Source of the DNA: Nocardia exalbida NBRC 100660
Lineage (GTDB): Bacteria; Actinomycetota; Actinomycetes; Mycobacteriales; Mycobacteriaceae
Direction of reading: 5' to 3'
Assembly: GCF_000308575.1 (NCBI RefSeq)
Contig: NZ_BAFZ01000068.1
Coordinates: 104,112-168,111, forward strand
Length of the DNA stretch: 64,000 nt
The stretch's first letter is position 1. Every line of letters starts with the position of its first letter. Positions 45,451 through 54,444 of the stretch are shown piece by piece. The notes below the pieces were generated by a model that saw only the letters and a list, made by a program, of their open reading frames with translations, was not told where the DNA came from and ran no database searches. A program made the position numbers and the translations under genes.

Positions 45451-45483
45451 GCTGCCGCCGTCGCACCCCGCGACGGCGGCAGC
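45451..45483. terminator. Strong bidirectional hairpin between convergent genes
   Basis: GCTGCCGCCGTCGC (45451-45464) and GCGACGGCGGCAGC (45470-45483) are perfect 14-base arms around a 5-base loop. The hairpin lies in the 50-base gap between the STAS gene and the convergent LLM gene. Confidence 0.8.
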
Positions 45484-45491
45484 GCCTTGTC

Positions 45492-46529
45492 TCAGACCAG
45501 TTCGCGCAACTGTTCGATCAGCTTGACGCGCTCGGCGGCGGTGGCCGCCATCGGCACCACGTTGAGGACCGTAACGCCCGCCTCCCTGAAGGCCGCGACC
45601 CGCTCCTTGACATAGCCTGCCGGACCGACCAGGGAGATGTCCCGGACCAGCTGGTCCGGCACCGCCTTGGTCGCGGCTTCCTTCTCCCCCGCCAGATACA
45701 GCTCCTGGATGCGGTCGGCCTCGGCGCCGTAGCCGTATTTCGTGGCCAAGGTGTGGTAGAAGTTCTTGCCCTTGGCGCCCATGCCGCCGATGTAGAGCGC
45801 CAGATGCGGCTTCACGAACTCCAGCAGCGGGTCGACGTTGTCCCCGATGGCCAGCGCCGGGCCCGCGTAGACGTCCAGGTCACCGAGGACCGGATCGCGC
45901 TTGGCGAGACCGGCGGTGAGCGAGTCGGCCCACACCTCCTTCGCCTTCTCCGGCAGGAAGAAGATCGGCTGCCACCCCTCGGCGATCTCGGCGGCCAGTT
46001 CCACGTTCTTCGGGCCGAGCGCGGCCAGCAGCACCGGAATGCGCTCGCGCACCGGGTGGTTGATCAGCTTGAGCGGCTTACCGAGGCCGGTGCCCCGGTC
46101 GGCGGGCAGCGGGATCTGGTAGTACTTGCCCTGATATTCCAGGCGCTCGCGCCGCCAGACCTTCCGGCAGATCTCCACCAGTTCGCGGGTGCGGCCGATC
46201 GGCGCGTCATAGGGCACGCCGTGGAAGCCCTCGATCACCTGCGGACCCGACGCGCCCAGCCCGAGTACGTAGCGTCCGTCGGAGACGAAGTCCAGGCCCG
46301 CCGCGGTCATGGCGGTCAGGCTCGGTGTGCGCGTGTAGAGCTGCAGGATGCCGGAGGCCAGCTGCAGGGTGGTGGTCTTGGCGGCCAGGTAGCCGAGCGC
46401 GCTCACCGCGTCGAACGAGTACGCCTCGGGCACGAACACGATGTCCAGGCCCGCCCGCTCGAGGTCGGCGACTTCGGCCGCCGCCTCTTTGAAGCCCCCC
46501 GAGTAGTTGATGCTCAATCCGATGCGCAT
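45492..46529 (-). CDS. LLM class F420-dependent oxidoreductase
   Basis: The 345-residue product starts M-R-I-G-L-S-I-N-Y-S-G-G-F, a typical start of F420-dependent luciferase-like enzymes. It has R-A-G-L-D-I-V-F-V-P-E-A-Y-S-F-D-A, L-Q-L-A-S-G-I-L-Q-L-Y-T-R-T-P, and G-R-Y-V-L-G-L-G-A-S-G-P-Q-V-I-E-G-F-H-G. The substrate is unknown. ATG at 46529 is preferred; the 24 extra upstream residues are arginine-rich. Divergent from the cyclodeaminase-like gene. Confidence 0.92.
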   Translation of the reverse strand: MRIGLSINYSGGFKEAAAEVADLERAGLDIVFVPEAYSFDAVSALGYLAAKTTTLQLASGILQLYTRTPSLTAMTAAGLDFVSDGRYVLGLGASGPQVIEGFHGVPYDAPIGRTRELVEICRKVWRRERLEYQGKYYQIPLPADRGTGLGKPLKLINHPVRERIPVLLAALGPKNVELAAEIAEGWQPIFFLPEKAKEVWADSLTAGLAKRDPVLGDLDVYAGPALAIGDNVDPLLEFVKPHLALYIGGMGAKGKNFYHTLATKYGYGAEADRIQELYLAGEKEAATKAVPDQLVRDISLVGPAGYVKERVAAFREAGVTVLNVVPMAATAAERVKLIEQLRELV

Positions 46530-46676
46530 AGCACTCAACATAACGGCGGGTACGTCCCGGCCGCGCACCGGCCGGGTGCGAGCCCGGCAAGGCGTGGTCA
46601 CACCCGAGGCGGCGGCGCCACGGGGTAGCGTCTACTCGTAGTCCTTCCTCGCCGTAGAACGAAAGGCAATACGCAC

Positions 46677-47336
46677 GTGTCGCAGCCCAGCTCGTCGTCC
46701 ACGGAAACTGCGCCGTCCTCCGGCGAGGTCACCCTCGCGCAGTACCTGGGCGATCTGGCCGCCAAGATTCCCGCACCGGGCGGCGGCGCGGTGGCGGCGT
46801 TGCACGCCGCGCAGGGCGCCGCGCTCGTCGCGATGGTCGCGCGTTACACCACTCGCGCCAAGGACGCCGAGAACCGGCCGGTGATCGACCGGATCATCGA
46901 AGCCGCCGACGCCGCCCGCGAGCGCGCACTCGCGCTGGCCGACGCGGACGCCGCCGCGTTCACGGCCGTCGGCGCCGCCTACAAGCTGCCCAAGGACACC
47001 CCGGAGGACCTCGCCGCCCGCACCGCGGCGATCAACGCCGCGCTGATCGAGGCCGCCCGCGTGCCCGCCGAGGTCGTCGACGAGGCCGACGAGGTGCTCT
47101 CGCTGGCCGCGGAGCTGTTCCCGATCGGGAATCCGAACGTCGTCACCGATATCGGCGCGGCCGCCGACGCCTGCCGCGCCGCCGCGACCACCTCGCAGCT
47201 CAACATCGAGATCAACGTGGCATCGCTGCCCGCCGCCGAGGGCGACCGGTTCGCCGCGGTCCTGATCCGGATCGAGGAGCTGACCGCGCGGGCGGACGCC
47301 CTGCACGCCGACGTCGTGCACGCCGTCCGCCGATAG
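46677..47336 (+). CDS. Cyclodeaminase/cyclohydrolase family protein (FTCD C-terminal type)
   Basis: The 219-residue helical protein carries the family motif I-P-A-P-G-G-G-A-V-A-A-L-H-A-A-Q-G-A-A-L near residue 31, and G-N-P-N-V-V-T-D-I-G-A-A-A-D-A near 152. These proteins act on formimino- or methenyl-tetrahydrofolate. GTG at 46677 has AAAGG upstream. A folD gene lies 4 kb away on the other strand, which also works on methenyl-THF, but the two are not in an operon. Confidence 0.88.
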   Translation: MSQPSSSSTETAPSSGEVTLAQYLGDLAAKIPAPGGGAVAALHAAQGAALVAMVARYTTRAKDAENRPVIDRIIEAADAARERALALADADAAAFTAVGAAYKLPKDTPEDLAARTAAINAALIEAARVPAEVVDEADEVLSLAAELFPIGNPNVVTDIGAAADACRAAATTSQLNIEINVASLPAAEGDRFAAVLIRIEELTARADALHADVVHAVRR

Positions 47337-47363
47337 CCGCGCGATCGCGCCGGGGCCGCCCGT

Positions 47364-48266
47364 TCAGGCGGGCGGATTCCAGGCGACCAGTACGACCTTG
47401 CCGCGCACCCGTCCCGATTCGCCGAGTTCGTGCGCCTTCGCGGCATCCGAGAGCGGCAGCACCTGGTCGATGGTCGCCCGGAGGTGACCGCGCTCGACCA
47501 TCGTGGTGATCTCGCGCAGTGATACCGCCGAGGGTTCGACATAGAACCGCTCGTAACGCGGGTCAGCTTCCGCGTCCGACCCCTGGGTATCGATCAACCT
47601 GCCGTCGGGCCGCAGCACCGGAAGGGACCGGGACCCGTACGTACCGCCGACCAGATCCAGCACATAGTCGACGTCGCGCGCCACCGCGCCGAAATCGACC
47701 GCGGTGTAGTCGATCACCTCGTCGGCGCCGAGACCGCGCAGGTACTCGTGGTTGACCGCACGCGCGGTGCCGATCACGTGCGCTCCGCGATGCTTGGCGA
47801 TCTGCACCGCCAGATGCCCGACGCCTCCCGCGGCCGCGTGCACCAGCACGCGCTCCCCGGCACCGAGGGCGGCCAGCGCCTGCCAGGCGGTCAGCGCCGC
47901 CGTCGGCAGTGCAGCGGCGTGTACCAGATCGATGTTCCTCGGCACCGCTGACAACGTGTGCGCTTGTGCCACAACGTATTCCGCGTTCGCTCCGCCGAAC
48001 ACCATGCCGTACACGGGAGCGCCGATCGCGAACCGGTCCACCCCGGCACCGAGTTCCTCGACGACACCCGCCACATCGAGTCCCAGCGTCAGCGGTGGAT
48101 CGCCGAGCTTCCCGAGCAGTCCGGCGCGCACCTTCCAATCGGCTGCGTTGACGCTGGTCGCGGCGACCCGTACCAGCACCTCCCCCGGGCCGGGCCGCGG
48201 CCGATCCACCTCGACCACCTCCAGGACTTCCGGGCCACCGAACGCGTACTGCGTGATTGCGAGCAT
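47364..48266 (-). CDS. NADP-dependent quinone oxidoreductase-like protein (MDR family)
   Basis: The 300-residue enzyme lacks the structural zinc loop. It has the N-terminal GroES-like fold (M-L-A-I-T-Q-Y-A-F-G-G-P-E-V-L-E), G-L-D-V-A-G-V-V-E, and the NADP site V-L-V-H-A-A-A-G-G-V-G-H-L-A-V-Q-I-A. It would reduce quinones or enones with NADPH. ATG at 48266 is clear. Divergent from an HxlR regulator, a common thiol-/aldehyde-stress pairing. Confidence 0.92.
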   Translation of the reverse strand: MLAITQYAFGGPEVLEVVEVDRPRPGPGEVLVRVAATSVNAADWKVRAGLLGKLGDPPLTLGLDVAGVVEELGAGVDRFAIGAPVYGMVFGGANAEYVVAQAHTLSAVPRNIDLVHAAALPTAALTAWQALAALGAGERVLVHAAAGGVGHLAVQIAKHRGAHVIGTARAVNHEYLRGLGADEVIDYTAVDFGAVARDVDYVLDLVGGTYGSRSLPVLRPDGRLIDTQGSDAEADPRYERFYVEPSAVSLREITTMVERGHLRATIDQVLPLSDAAKAHELGESGRVRGKVVLVAWNPPA

Positions 48267-48300
48267 GTACCGATTCTCTGGCCACCTGGTACCTTTCGGG

Positions 48301-48316
48301 AAGAAGGCACCTTCTT
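48301..48316. promoter_or_regulatory. Inverted repeat in the HxlR/oxidoreductase promoter
   Basis: AAGAAGG (48301-48307) and CCTTCTT (48310-48316) are perfect 7-base arms around CA, 17 bases before the HxlR start and 35 before the oxidoreductase start. Likely HxlR operator. Confidence 0.6.
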
Positions 48317-48332
48317 GATACCGAGGTTCCCC

Positions 48333-48767
48333 ATGGATACCGTATGTGACCGGCCGGATACCGGCAGTTTGGTCGAGAGCTACCTGCATCACTGCCCCGC
48401 GCGGGAAGTGCTGGCCGTCCTCGCCGACAAGTGGGTGATGCTGGTGCTGAGCGTCCTGCGCTCCCATGCGGGGCCGATCCGCTTCAACGAACTGCGCCGC
48501 CGCCTCGACGGCATCACGCAGAAGATGCTCACCCGAACCCTGCGCAACTTGGAGCGGGAGGGCCTCGTGCGCCGGGCGGTCTACCCCACGGTGCCGCCCC
48601 GGGTGGAGTATTCGCTCACCGAACTCGGTGCGAGCATCGGTGCGATCAGTCACGCCATGGGCGTCTGGGCCGTCGAACACCAGGACCGAATCCTCGCCGC
48701 GCGAGCGGAATTCGACACGCGAGCCGCGGCCGAACCGGAACCGCTGCCACGCGGACTCGCGCGCTGA
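48333..48767 (+). CDS. HxlR family transcriptional regulator
   Basis: The 144-residue product has the HxlR winged helix: C-P-A-R-E-V-L-A-V-L-A-D-K-W-V-M-L-V-L, then I-R-F-N-E-L-R-R-R-L-D-G-I-T-Q-K-M-L-T-R-T-L-R and the wing R-V-E-Y-S-L-T-E-L-G. The Cys in H-H-C-P (residue 21) sits where redox-sensing HxlR members (YodB, HypR) carry their active Cys. Divergent from the quinone oxidoreductase it probably controls. Confidence 0.92.
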   Translation: MDTVCDRPDTGSLVESYLHHCPAREVLAVLADKWVMLVLSVLRSHAGPIRFNELRRRLDGITQKMLTRTLRNLEREGLVRRAVYPTVPPRVEYSLTELGASIGAISHAMGVWAVEHQDRILAARAEFDTRAAAEPEPLPRGLAR

Positions 48768-48962
48768 CCGCATCGTCGGGCCCCTGCCCGTAGGGCTCGA
48801 GCGACTCACTGCCGTTTCGACCGCACCCGGCGGGGTACGCGGTCATTGGTGGGCCTATCCCCAGCACAACCGGACCATGGACCGGTTCTATCCGTGGCCG
48901 AGTTGATCATGGGGGCTTAAAATGTTCCTTGCCTACCACACCAGCTCGAAGGGGTGGACGCC

Positions 48963-49712
48963 ATGAGGAGCGCCATTCGGTACCTGTTCCTCGCGACCGT
49001 GATCGTGGCACTGGCCGCGTTCGGATCGGGTGCGGCGGTCGCGACGATGATCGTGCGGCCGACGCCTCCGGTGGCAGCGATCGGACCCTCGAACGGCCAG
49101 GTGGTGGGCGTGGCTCATCCCGTGACCATTCGGTTCGCCGCACCTGTCACGGATCGCGCGAAGACGGAACAATCCATCGACATCAGAACGACCCGGCCGT
49201 TGCCGGGCACATTCGCGTGGACCGACGATCGCGAAGCCGTGTGGACGCCGACCGGGTTCCTGCCCGCCGACGCCACCGTCCTCGTCTCGGTCGGTGGCGC
49301 GCGCACGGAATTCCGCACCAACGCGGGTGTGTTCGGCGAGGCGAACATGTCGGCGCATACCTTCACGGTCACCGTCGGCGGCACCGTCGTCCGCACGATG
49401 CCGGCCTCGATGGGCAAGCCGGGGTACGAAACACCGGCCGGCACCTGGCCGGTGCTGGAGAAGTTCCGTTCCGTCGTGTTCGACTCCCGCACCATCGGCA
49501 TCCCGCTGAGTTCGCCGGAGGGCTACGTCATCAACGGCGAGTTCGCCGAAAGACTCACGTGGGGAGGCGTTTTCATCCACTCGGCGCCATGGTCGGTGGA
49601 CCAGCAGGGTTATGCGAACGTCAGCCACGGCTGCATCAACCTCTCCCGCGACGACGCCGAATGGGTCTATCACACGATCGGCGTCGGCGATCCGGTCGTC
49701 ACGCACTGGTGA
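48963..49712 (+). CDS. L,D-transpeptidase with Ig-like domain
   Basis: The 249-residue protein has an N-terminal membrane/signal segment (about 8-32), an Ig-like domain (about 38-125, beginning V-A-A-I-G-P-S-N-G-Q-V-V-G-V-A-H-P-V-T) and a YkuD catalytic domain with I-H-S-A-P-W and S-H-G-C-I-N-L-S (catalytic Cys). It forms 3-3 cross-links in peptidoglycan outside the membrane. ATG at 48963 with AAGGGG upstream is chosen. The catalytic domain lacks the C-terminal extension of Mtb LdtMt2. Confidence 0.92.
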   Translation: MRSAIRYLFLATVIVALAAFGSGAAVATMIVRPTPPVAAIGPSNGQVVGVAHPVTIRFAAPVTDRAKTEQSIDIRTTRPLPGTFAWTDDREAVWTPTGFLPADATVLVSVGGARTEFRTNAGVFGEANMSAHTFTVTVGGTVVRTMPASMGKPGYETPAGTWPVLEKFRSVVFDSRTIGIPLSSPEGYVINGEFAERLTWGGVFIHSAPWSVDQQGYANVSHGCINLSRDDAEWVYHTIGVGDPVVTHW

Positions 49713-49766
49713 GCGGCGCCCTCCGCCGGGTAGCGTCTGGCGACATACCCGAGGGGAGGGCCATCC

Positions 49767-50414
49767 GTGCGCGAGTTTCCGATCCCACCACCGCGTGACG
49801 CGAAGGAAGCCGAGTTCCAAGACCTCTGGGGCCCATGGGCTCTCGTCACGCCGCGCGATGTGGGCGAGATCCTCGGCGACATCGACGCCCCGTGGTGGAT
49901 CGCGGGCGGGTGGGCGATCGACGCATGGACCCGAACGCGGCGCGAGCACAGTGATGTCGACGCGGCGATGTTCCGTGCCGATCTGCCCGCTCTGCGCACT
50001 GCGGCACGAGGCCGCTTGCACATCTGGTCCGCGGGCCCGGACGGCATTCGCCCCGTCGATGACCGCTTCCCCGCCTTACCCGACAGCGCCGACCAGGTCT
50101 GGCTGCGGGCGAACGCACGGTCTCCGTGGCTGATCGACCTCCTGCTGAATCCCGGACAGCGGGGCGCCTGGGTCAACCGGCGCGATCGGACCATGGTCGT
50201 ACCCCTCGACGAGGTGACCTGGATCGCGGACGACGGCATCCGCTACCTGAATCCCGAGTTCGTGCTGATCTTCAAAGTGAAACAGGCCCGGCCGAAAGAC
50301 CGCGTCGACCTCGAACGGACCTGGCCGGAGTTGAGTGCCGCCCAGCGCACCGTGGTGCGGACCTACGTGTCCGACCACTACCCGGAGCACGAATGGCTGG
50401 CTCTGCTGAAGTGA
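49767..50414 (+). CDS. Nucleotidyltransferase-fold protein, aminoglycoside adenylyltransferase-like
   Basis: The 215-residue protein has W-W-I-A-G-G-W-A-I-D-A-W with R-E-H-S-D-V-D-A-A-M, the GG and DxD nucleotidyltransferase motif, similar to ANT(2'')-like and related proteins. The C-terminal E-F-V-L-I-F-K-V-K-Q-A-R-P-K-D-R-V-D is common in the family. A resistance role cannot be claimed: many such proteins have unknown or toxin-antitoxin related roles. Transcribed alone after the transpeptidase, 54 bases apart. Confidence 0.82.
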   Translation: MREFPIPPPRDAKEAEFQDLWGPWALVTPRDVGEILGDIDAPWWIAGGWAIDAWTRTRREHSDVDAAMFRADLPALRTAARGRLHIWSAGPDGIRPVDDRFPALPDSADQVWLRANARSPWLIDLLLNPGQRGAWVNRRDRTMVVPLDEVTWIADDGIRYLNPEFVLIFKVKQARPKDRVDLERTWPELSAAQRTVVRTYVSDHYPEHEWLALLK

Positions 50415-50546
50415 CACCCCGCCCACCGGCCACCTCGAGCCCGCGTGGGAGACCCGCCGGTATCCTCCGGTAGGCGGACGGCTCAATTGTGAACGCGGCA
50501 GGGCGTTCCCGCGTCGTGGCGATGCGGTTAATCTGACGGGGACCTG

Positions 50547-51320
50547 ATGAAGGGCGGGGCGATGGATCGACCGGAGATGAGCGCGCGACCCGGCTACGAC
50601 CGGGGAAATCCGTATGGCACCGGGGTGCCCGGGCAGGCGCCGGCCGGCGAGGAGTACCGCGGCGAGTGGGCCACGTGGGTGGATCGGCCGCAGGACCAGG
50701 CGCAGCCCACCGAACCCGTGCACACGCAGGCGCCCGGTCCGGACGAGTACGAAGATCAATTCGCGGGACTGATCGACCGCTCTCCCGCGCCGCGTAAGAC
50801 GCGGCGGTGGGCGGTACCACTGCTCGGCACGCTCGGCGTCGCCGCGCTCGGGTTCGCGGCCTTCCTCCAGTTCGGGACCGGTGGCTCCGACCGGCAGGCC
50901 GCGGGGCCGGTCCCGTCCGCGCAGGCCACCGCTCCGGCGGCGCCGGTCGCGCAGTGCCCCGCCGAGCGGGTCGGCAACCGGATCCAGGGCAATGGCGTGG
51001 GCGGCTTCGATTCCGGTCCCGCGGTGATCTTCGCCTTCCAGCACGCCTATTACGTGGACCGGTCCGGCGAGCAGGTCCGCGCCACCACCACCGCGGACGC
51101 CGCGGTACAGGCCGCCGACGCCATCCAGCGCGGCATCGACAGCATCCCCGCGGGCACCACCCACTGCGTGGCGATCACTCCCGGCGCGTTCGCGGGCCAG
51201 TACACCGTAGTGGTCACCGAACATCGCCCCGGGCAGCAGCCGGTCACCTACAACCCGCAGGTCGTCACCACTACCAAGGACGGCGGCCGCACGCTCATCA
51301 GCGCCATCGCCCGGGGGTGA
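50547..51320 (+). CDS. Membrane-anchored hypothetical protein
   Basis: The 257-residue product has a polar, Pro/Gln-rich cytosolic N-terminus (about 1-90), one membrane helix (V-P-L-L-G-T-L-G-V-A-A-L-G-F-A-A-F-L), a short Ala/Pro linker and an extracytoplasmic domain (about 135-257) with C-P-A-E-R-V-G-N-R and H-C-V-A-I-T-P-G; the two Cys could form a disulfide. I recognise this C-terminal domain from nocardial hypothetical proteins but cannot name a function. An in-frame ATG at 50562 is an alternative start. Confidence 0.7.
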   Translation: MKGGAMDRPEMSARPGYDRGNPYGTGVPGQAPAGEEYRGEWATWVDRPQDQAQPTEPVHTQAPGPDEYEDQFAGLIDRSPAPRKTRRWAVPLLGTLGVAALGFAAFLQFGTGGSDRQAAGPVPSAQATAPAAPVAQCPAERVGNRIQGNGVGGFDSGPAVIFAFQHAYYVDRSGEQVRATTTADAAVQAADAIQRGIDSIPAGTTHCVAITPGAFAGQYTVVVTEHRPGQQPVTYNPQVVTTTKDGGRTLISAIARG

Positions 51321-51329
51321 GGCGGCTTC

Positions 51330-52193
51330 TCAGGCAGTGCCGCTCGGCCGGTCGGATTCGGCGGCGGTGACGACGTGGCGCATCAGCAGGGCCGTGGTGA
51401 CCGGGCCCACGCCGCCGGGGACGGGGCTGAGCCCGGCCGCCTTGCCGCGCACCGACTCGGCGTCGACATCGCCGACGATCTTGCCGTCGGGAGCCTCGTT
51501 GGTGCCGACATCGATGACCACCGCACCCTCCCTGACGTGCTCGCCGGAGATCAGGCCGATGCGGCCCGCCGCGGCGACGACGACGTCTGCGGTGGCGGTG
51601 ACGGCGGCGAGGTCGGCGGTGCGCGAATGACACACCGTGACGGTGGCGTCTTTCGCCAGCAGCAGCTGCGCCAGCGGCTTCCCGACGACGTTCGAGCGGC
51701 CGACGACCGCGACGTGCCGGCCGGTCAGCGGGATCTCGTGGTGTTCGAGCAGTTCGACTACGGCCTCGGACGTGGCGGGGACGAAACCGTCCAGCCCGGC
51801 CGCGAGCAGGCCGAGCGACAGCGGGCTGACGCCGTCGACGTCCTTGGACGCGACGATCGCGGAACTCACGTCGTCGAGCGTGACACCCGCCGGGAGGGGC
51901 GTCTGCAGCATGATCGCGTCGGTCGCCGAGTCCGCACCGCGCGCGGTGAGCTCGGCGCGGATCTCCGCGGCGCTCGCCTCGGGACCGAGATCGACCGTGT
52001 CGCAGGCTATTCCGAGTCGCTCGGCCGCCTTGCGGAGCGAGTTCACATACCAGGCGCTCGCCGGGTCGTCGTTCGCCACCACGAGGGCGAGGCGCGGGGC
52101 GGCGCCGCCGTCGGTGAGCGCGGCGGCGCGGGCCTTGGTGTCGGCGTTGATGGCGGCGGCGAGTTCCTTGCCGGACAGCGAAACGGTATCCAC
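51330..52193 (-). CDS. folD: FolD, methylene-THF dehydrogenase / methenyl-THF cyclohydrolase
   Basis: The 287-residue bifunctional enzyme of one-carbon metabolism has Y-V-N-S-L-R-K-A-A-E-R-L-G (catalytic Tyr/Lys helix), K-D-V-D-G-V-S-P-L, G-R-H-V-A-V-V-G-R-S-N-V-V-G-K-P and P-V-P-G-G-V-G-P-V-T-T. GTG at 52193 gives the usual length; the upstream in-frame part lacks coding sense. In the cytosol it supplies 10-formyl-THF and NADPH. Convergent with the hypothetical membrane gene, 9 bases apart. Confidence 0.95.
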   Translation of the reverse strand: MDTVSLSGKELAAAINADTKARAAALTDGGAAPRLALVVANDDPASAWYVNSLRKAAERLGIACDTVDLGPEASAAEIRAELTARGADSATDAIMLQTPLPAGVTLDDVSSAIVASKDVDGVSPLSLGLLAAGLDGFVPATSEAVVELLEHHEIPLTGRHVAVVGRSNVVGKPLAQLLLAKDATVTVCHSRTADLAAVTATADVVVAAAGRIGLISGEHVREGAVVIDVGTNEAPDGKIVGDVDAESVRGKAAGLSPVPGGVGPVTTALLMRHVVTAAESDRPSGTA

Positions 52194-52675
52194 GTTGACA
52201 CAGCCTAACGGGCGCGGCCGGGTGTGGTCCTCCCCCGCCCGCCTCCGGCGTTGCAAACTCGGGGCAATCACACGGCGAGCCTGACTCGATCAGGCCATGC
52301 GACCACAGCGAGGCCGGACGGCGCACGCAGCAGCACGGTAGTCGCCGACCATGGCACGCCGGTGGCAGGTGCGGCGGCACAGCCGCACCGCCGACGACGA
52401 CAGTAAACAGCCCCACCGGTATTTCCCCAGTGCCACTGTGTTTCAAGTAGTTTCGAATGCCTTCGGAGCCGAAAAGGCCGCCGCGATCCCGCCGCGAAAA
52501 CGAACCAACCCCCCGGTTTCGCCCCCGGCACGCGCACCGGGGGCGACATCGCGGGAGCCCGTTCGCGAATTGCCGGTTGGACGAAGAGTTCGCCCGTATG
52601 GTATTTCGTGTTTGCCCCAGCTAACTGCTAGCACGTGCCAACCCGTTCCACAGCGGAAAGGTGACGACTGTAGTG
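52194..52675. other. Non-coding stretch with a strong hairpin
   Basis: About 480 bases between folD and the YdcF-like gene. No gene is supported. It contains a 10-pair perfect hairpin and, close to the YdcF gene, lower-GC sequence that may hold its promoter. Confidence 0.5.
52519..52546 (+). repeat. Perfect GC-rich hairpin upstream of the YdcF-like gene
   Basis: TCGCCCCCGG (52519-52528) and CCGGGGGCGA (52537-52546) pair perfectly around an 8-base loop. It lies 130 bases before the start of the YdcF-like gene. It may be a terminator of an upstream transcript or a structured leader; no known riboswitch consensus was recognised. Confidence 0.5.
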
Positions 52676-53545
52676 ATGATCTCGAGGCAGTGGAAACTTC
52701 TCGTCGCGGCGTCGTTCGCCGCGTTCTCGCTCACCGGTCTGGCCGGTGTCCCCGCGCACGCCGCGCCGGAGACCGACGCCCTGTACAACTCCGCCCAGCG
52801 CCACTTCACCAACGGCGACGACGCCGCGGGCCGGGCCGACCTGCACAATCTGATCGGCGCCGACCCCGCCGACGCCGAAGCGCTCGCCCTGCAGGCGATC
52901 TGGTCCGACTACGCCGGTGACCTGCCCGCGTTCTTGGACGCCATGGCACGGCTGCACGTGGTCGATCCGGGCCTGGCACAGGGCACCGACAACGTGCTCG
53001 GTGCCGTGCGCGCCGCGGTGGGCACGCTGCCGAACCCGCTGCCCGCGCTGGCGGGGCCGCAAACCGGCATCGTCGTGCTCGGCTACGGCCTTTTGCCGGA
53101 TGGAGCGTTGCGCCCCGAACTGGTGAACCGGCTCACCGCCGCGTGGTTGCAGTCCATCGCCGCGCCGCTGTCGCCGATCGTCGTCACCGGCGGGAATCCG
53201 CAGAACGGCATCACCGAGGCCGAGGCCATGCGCGACTGGCTGGTCGCCCACGGCGTAGCGCCCGCGCGCATCCACGTGGAGAGCCGCGCCGGCTCGACCG
53301 TGCAGAACGCGCTGTTCAGCACGAGGCTGCTGCGGGATGTCGGTGCGACGAGCGCGATCGTGGTCACCTCGCCGAACCACATCCGCCGCGCCGTCGCCGA
53401 TTTCGTCGTCGCGGGCACCCGGGTCGTCGGCGCGACGACCTCGCTCGAACAACTGGTCTCGCAACTGCCGCCGCCCGGCAAGCCGGGCCAGCGCGGCATC
53501 TATCTCGACGCCACGCGTACCTTCCAGCTCAGCACGGCGCGCTGA
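52676..53545 (+). CDS. Secreted YdcF-like (DUF218) protein
   Basis: The 289-residue protein has a signal peptide (about 1-30, ending V-P-A-H-A-A-P), a helical spacer domain (about 35-120) and a DUF218 domain (about 128-270) with I-V-V-L-G-Y-G-L-L-P-D-G, I-V-V-T-G-G, E-A-E-A-M-R-D-W-L and E-S-R-A-G-S-T-V-Q-N-A. DUF218 proteins are linked to envelope polysaccharide or cell-wall steps; the exact reaction is unknown. GGAAAGG lies about 14 bases before the ATG (11 before the GTG at 52673), so either codon may be used. Confidence 0.85.
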   Translation: MISRQWKLLVAASFAAFSLTGLAGVPAHAAPETDALYNSAQRHFTNGDDAAGRADLHNLIGADPADAEALALQAIWSDYAGDLPAFLDAMARLHVVDPGLAQGTDNVLGAVRAAVGTLPNPLPALAGPQTGIVVLGYGLLPDGALRPELVNRLTAAWLQSIAAPLSPIVVTGGNPQNGITEAEAMRDWLVAHGVAPARIHVESRAGSTVQNALFSTRLLRDVGATSAIVVTSPNHIRRAVADFVVAGTRVVGATTSLEQLVSQLPPPGKPGQRGIYLDATRTFQLSTAR

Positions 53546-53640
53546 TCACCGGCAGATCGGGATTCGCGCCGAGCGCGCCGGTCCCGATCGCCGGGGAAAT
53601 TCGTTGGCGGCGTCCCGCGTGGGCGCGGCAGGATGGCCCG

Positions 53641-54444
53641 GTGAGGTCAGCCGGAAATTCCGAGGTGGTCGCCCGGCTCCGGGCGGCGGGCTGCGTGTTC
53701 GCCGAGGACGAGGCGCGACTGCTCACGGCCGCCGCCGCGGAGACCGGCGTCGCGCTGGAATCGCTCGTCGCCCAGCGCATCGCCGGTAGCCCGCTGGAGC
53801 ACCTGCTCGGCTGGGCGGAGTTCCACGGGCTGCGGGTCGCGGTGTCTCCCGGCGTCTTCGTGCCCCGGCAGCGCACCGCGTTCCTCGTCGACCGCGCGGT
53901 GGAGCTGATCCACGCCCGGCCGGGTCATCCGGTGGTGGTCGATCTGTGCTGCGGCTCCGGCGCGCTCGGGCTGGCGGCGGCTCGGACCGCCGCCGACGAA
54001 GGTCGTCCGGTCACGCTGGCGGCCGCCGACATCGATCCGATCGCGGTCGAGTGCGCCCGCCGGAATCTCACCCCGCTCGGCGCACCGGTCTACGAAGGGG
54101 ATCTCTTCGAGCCCCTACCTGGGGAATTGCGCGGTTGTATCGACATCCTGCTCTGCAACACCCCGTACGTGCCCTCGGAGATGATCGCCCGGATGCCGCC
54201 GGAGGCCCGCGACCACGAACCACGCACCGCCCTCGACGGCGGCCCGGATGGCTTGGACGTCTTGCGCCGGGTCGCGGCCCAGGCCGCCGATTGGCTGTCT
54301 CCGGGCGGGCATCTGCTCGTGGAGTCCAGCGAGGATCAAGCGCCGACCGCGCTCGCCGTGCTGGCGGAGAACAATCTCGCGGGCCGGGTCGCGGCATCCG
54401 AAGAGCATTACGCGACCGTGGTCATCGGCACCCGTCCACGCTGA
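53641..54444 (+). CDS. HemK/PrmC-related protein methyltransferase (N5-glutamine type)
   Basis: The 267-residue product has an N-terminal helical domain and a SAM-binding domain with V-V-V-D-L-C-C-G-S-G-A-L-G and A-A-A-D-I-D-P-I-A-V. At the place of the N-P-P-Y motif that holds the target glutamine, it reads L-L-C-N-T-P-Y-V-P. It also has F-V-P-R-Q-R-T-A-F-L, a HemK-type motif. It belongs to a side branch of HemK-like enzymes with unproven substrates. GTG at 53641 follows AGGA by 7 bases. Confidence 0.85.
   Translation: MRSAGNSEVVARLRAAGCVFAEDEARLLTAAAAETGVALESLVAQRIAGSPLEHLLGWAEFHGLRVAVSPGVFVPRQRTAFLVDRAVELIHARPGHPVVVDLCCGSGALGLAAARTAADEGRPVTLAAADIDPIAVECARRNLTPLGAPVYEGDLFEPLPGELRGCIDILLCNTPYVPSEMIARMPPEARDHEPRTALDGGPDGLDVLRRVAAQAADWLSPGGHLLVESSEDQAPTALAVLAENNLAGRVAASEEHYATVVIGTRPR

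Noticed and set aside
52194..52675. Possible c-di-AMP (ydaO-type) riboswitch before the YdcF-like gene
   Set aside because: A hairpin is present but the conserved riboswitch core sequences were not recognised.
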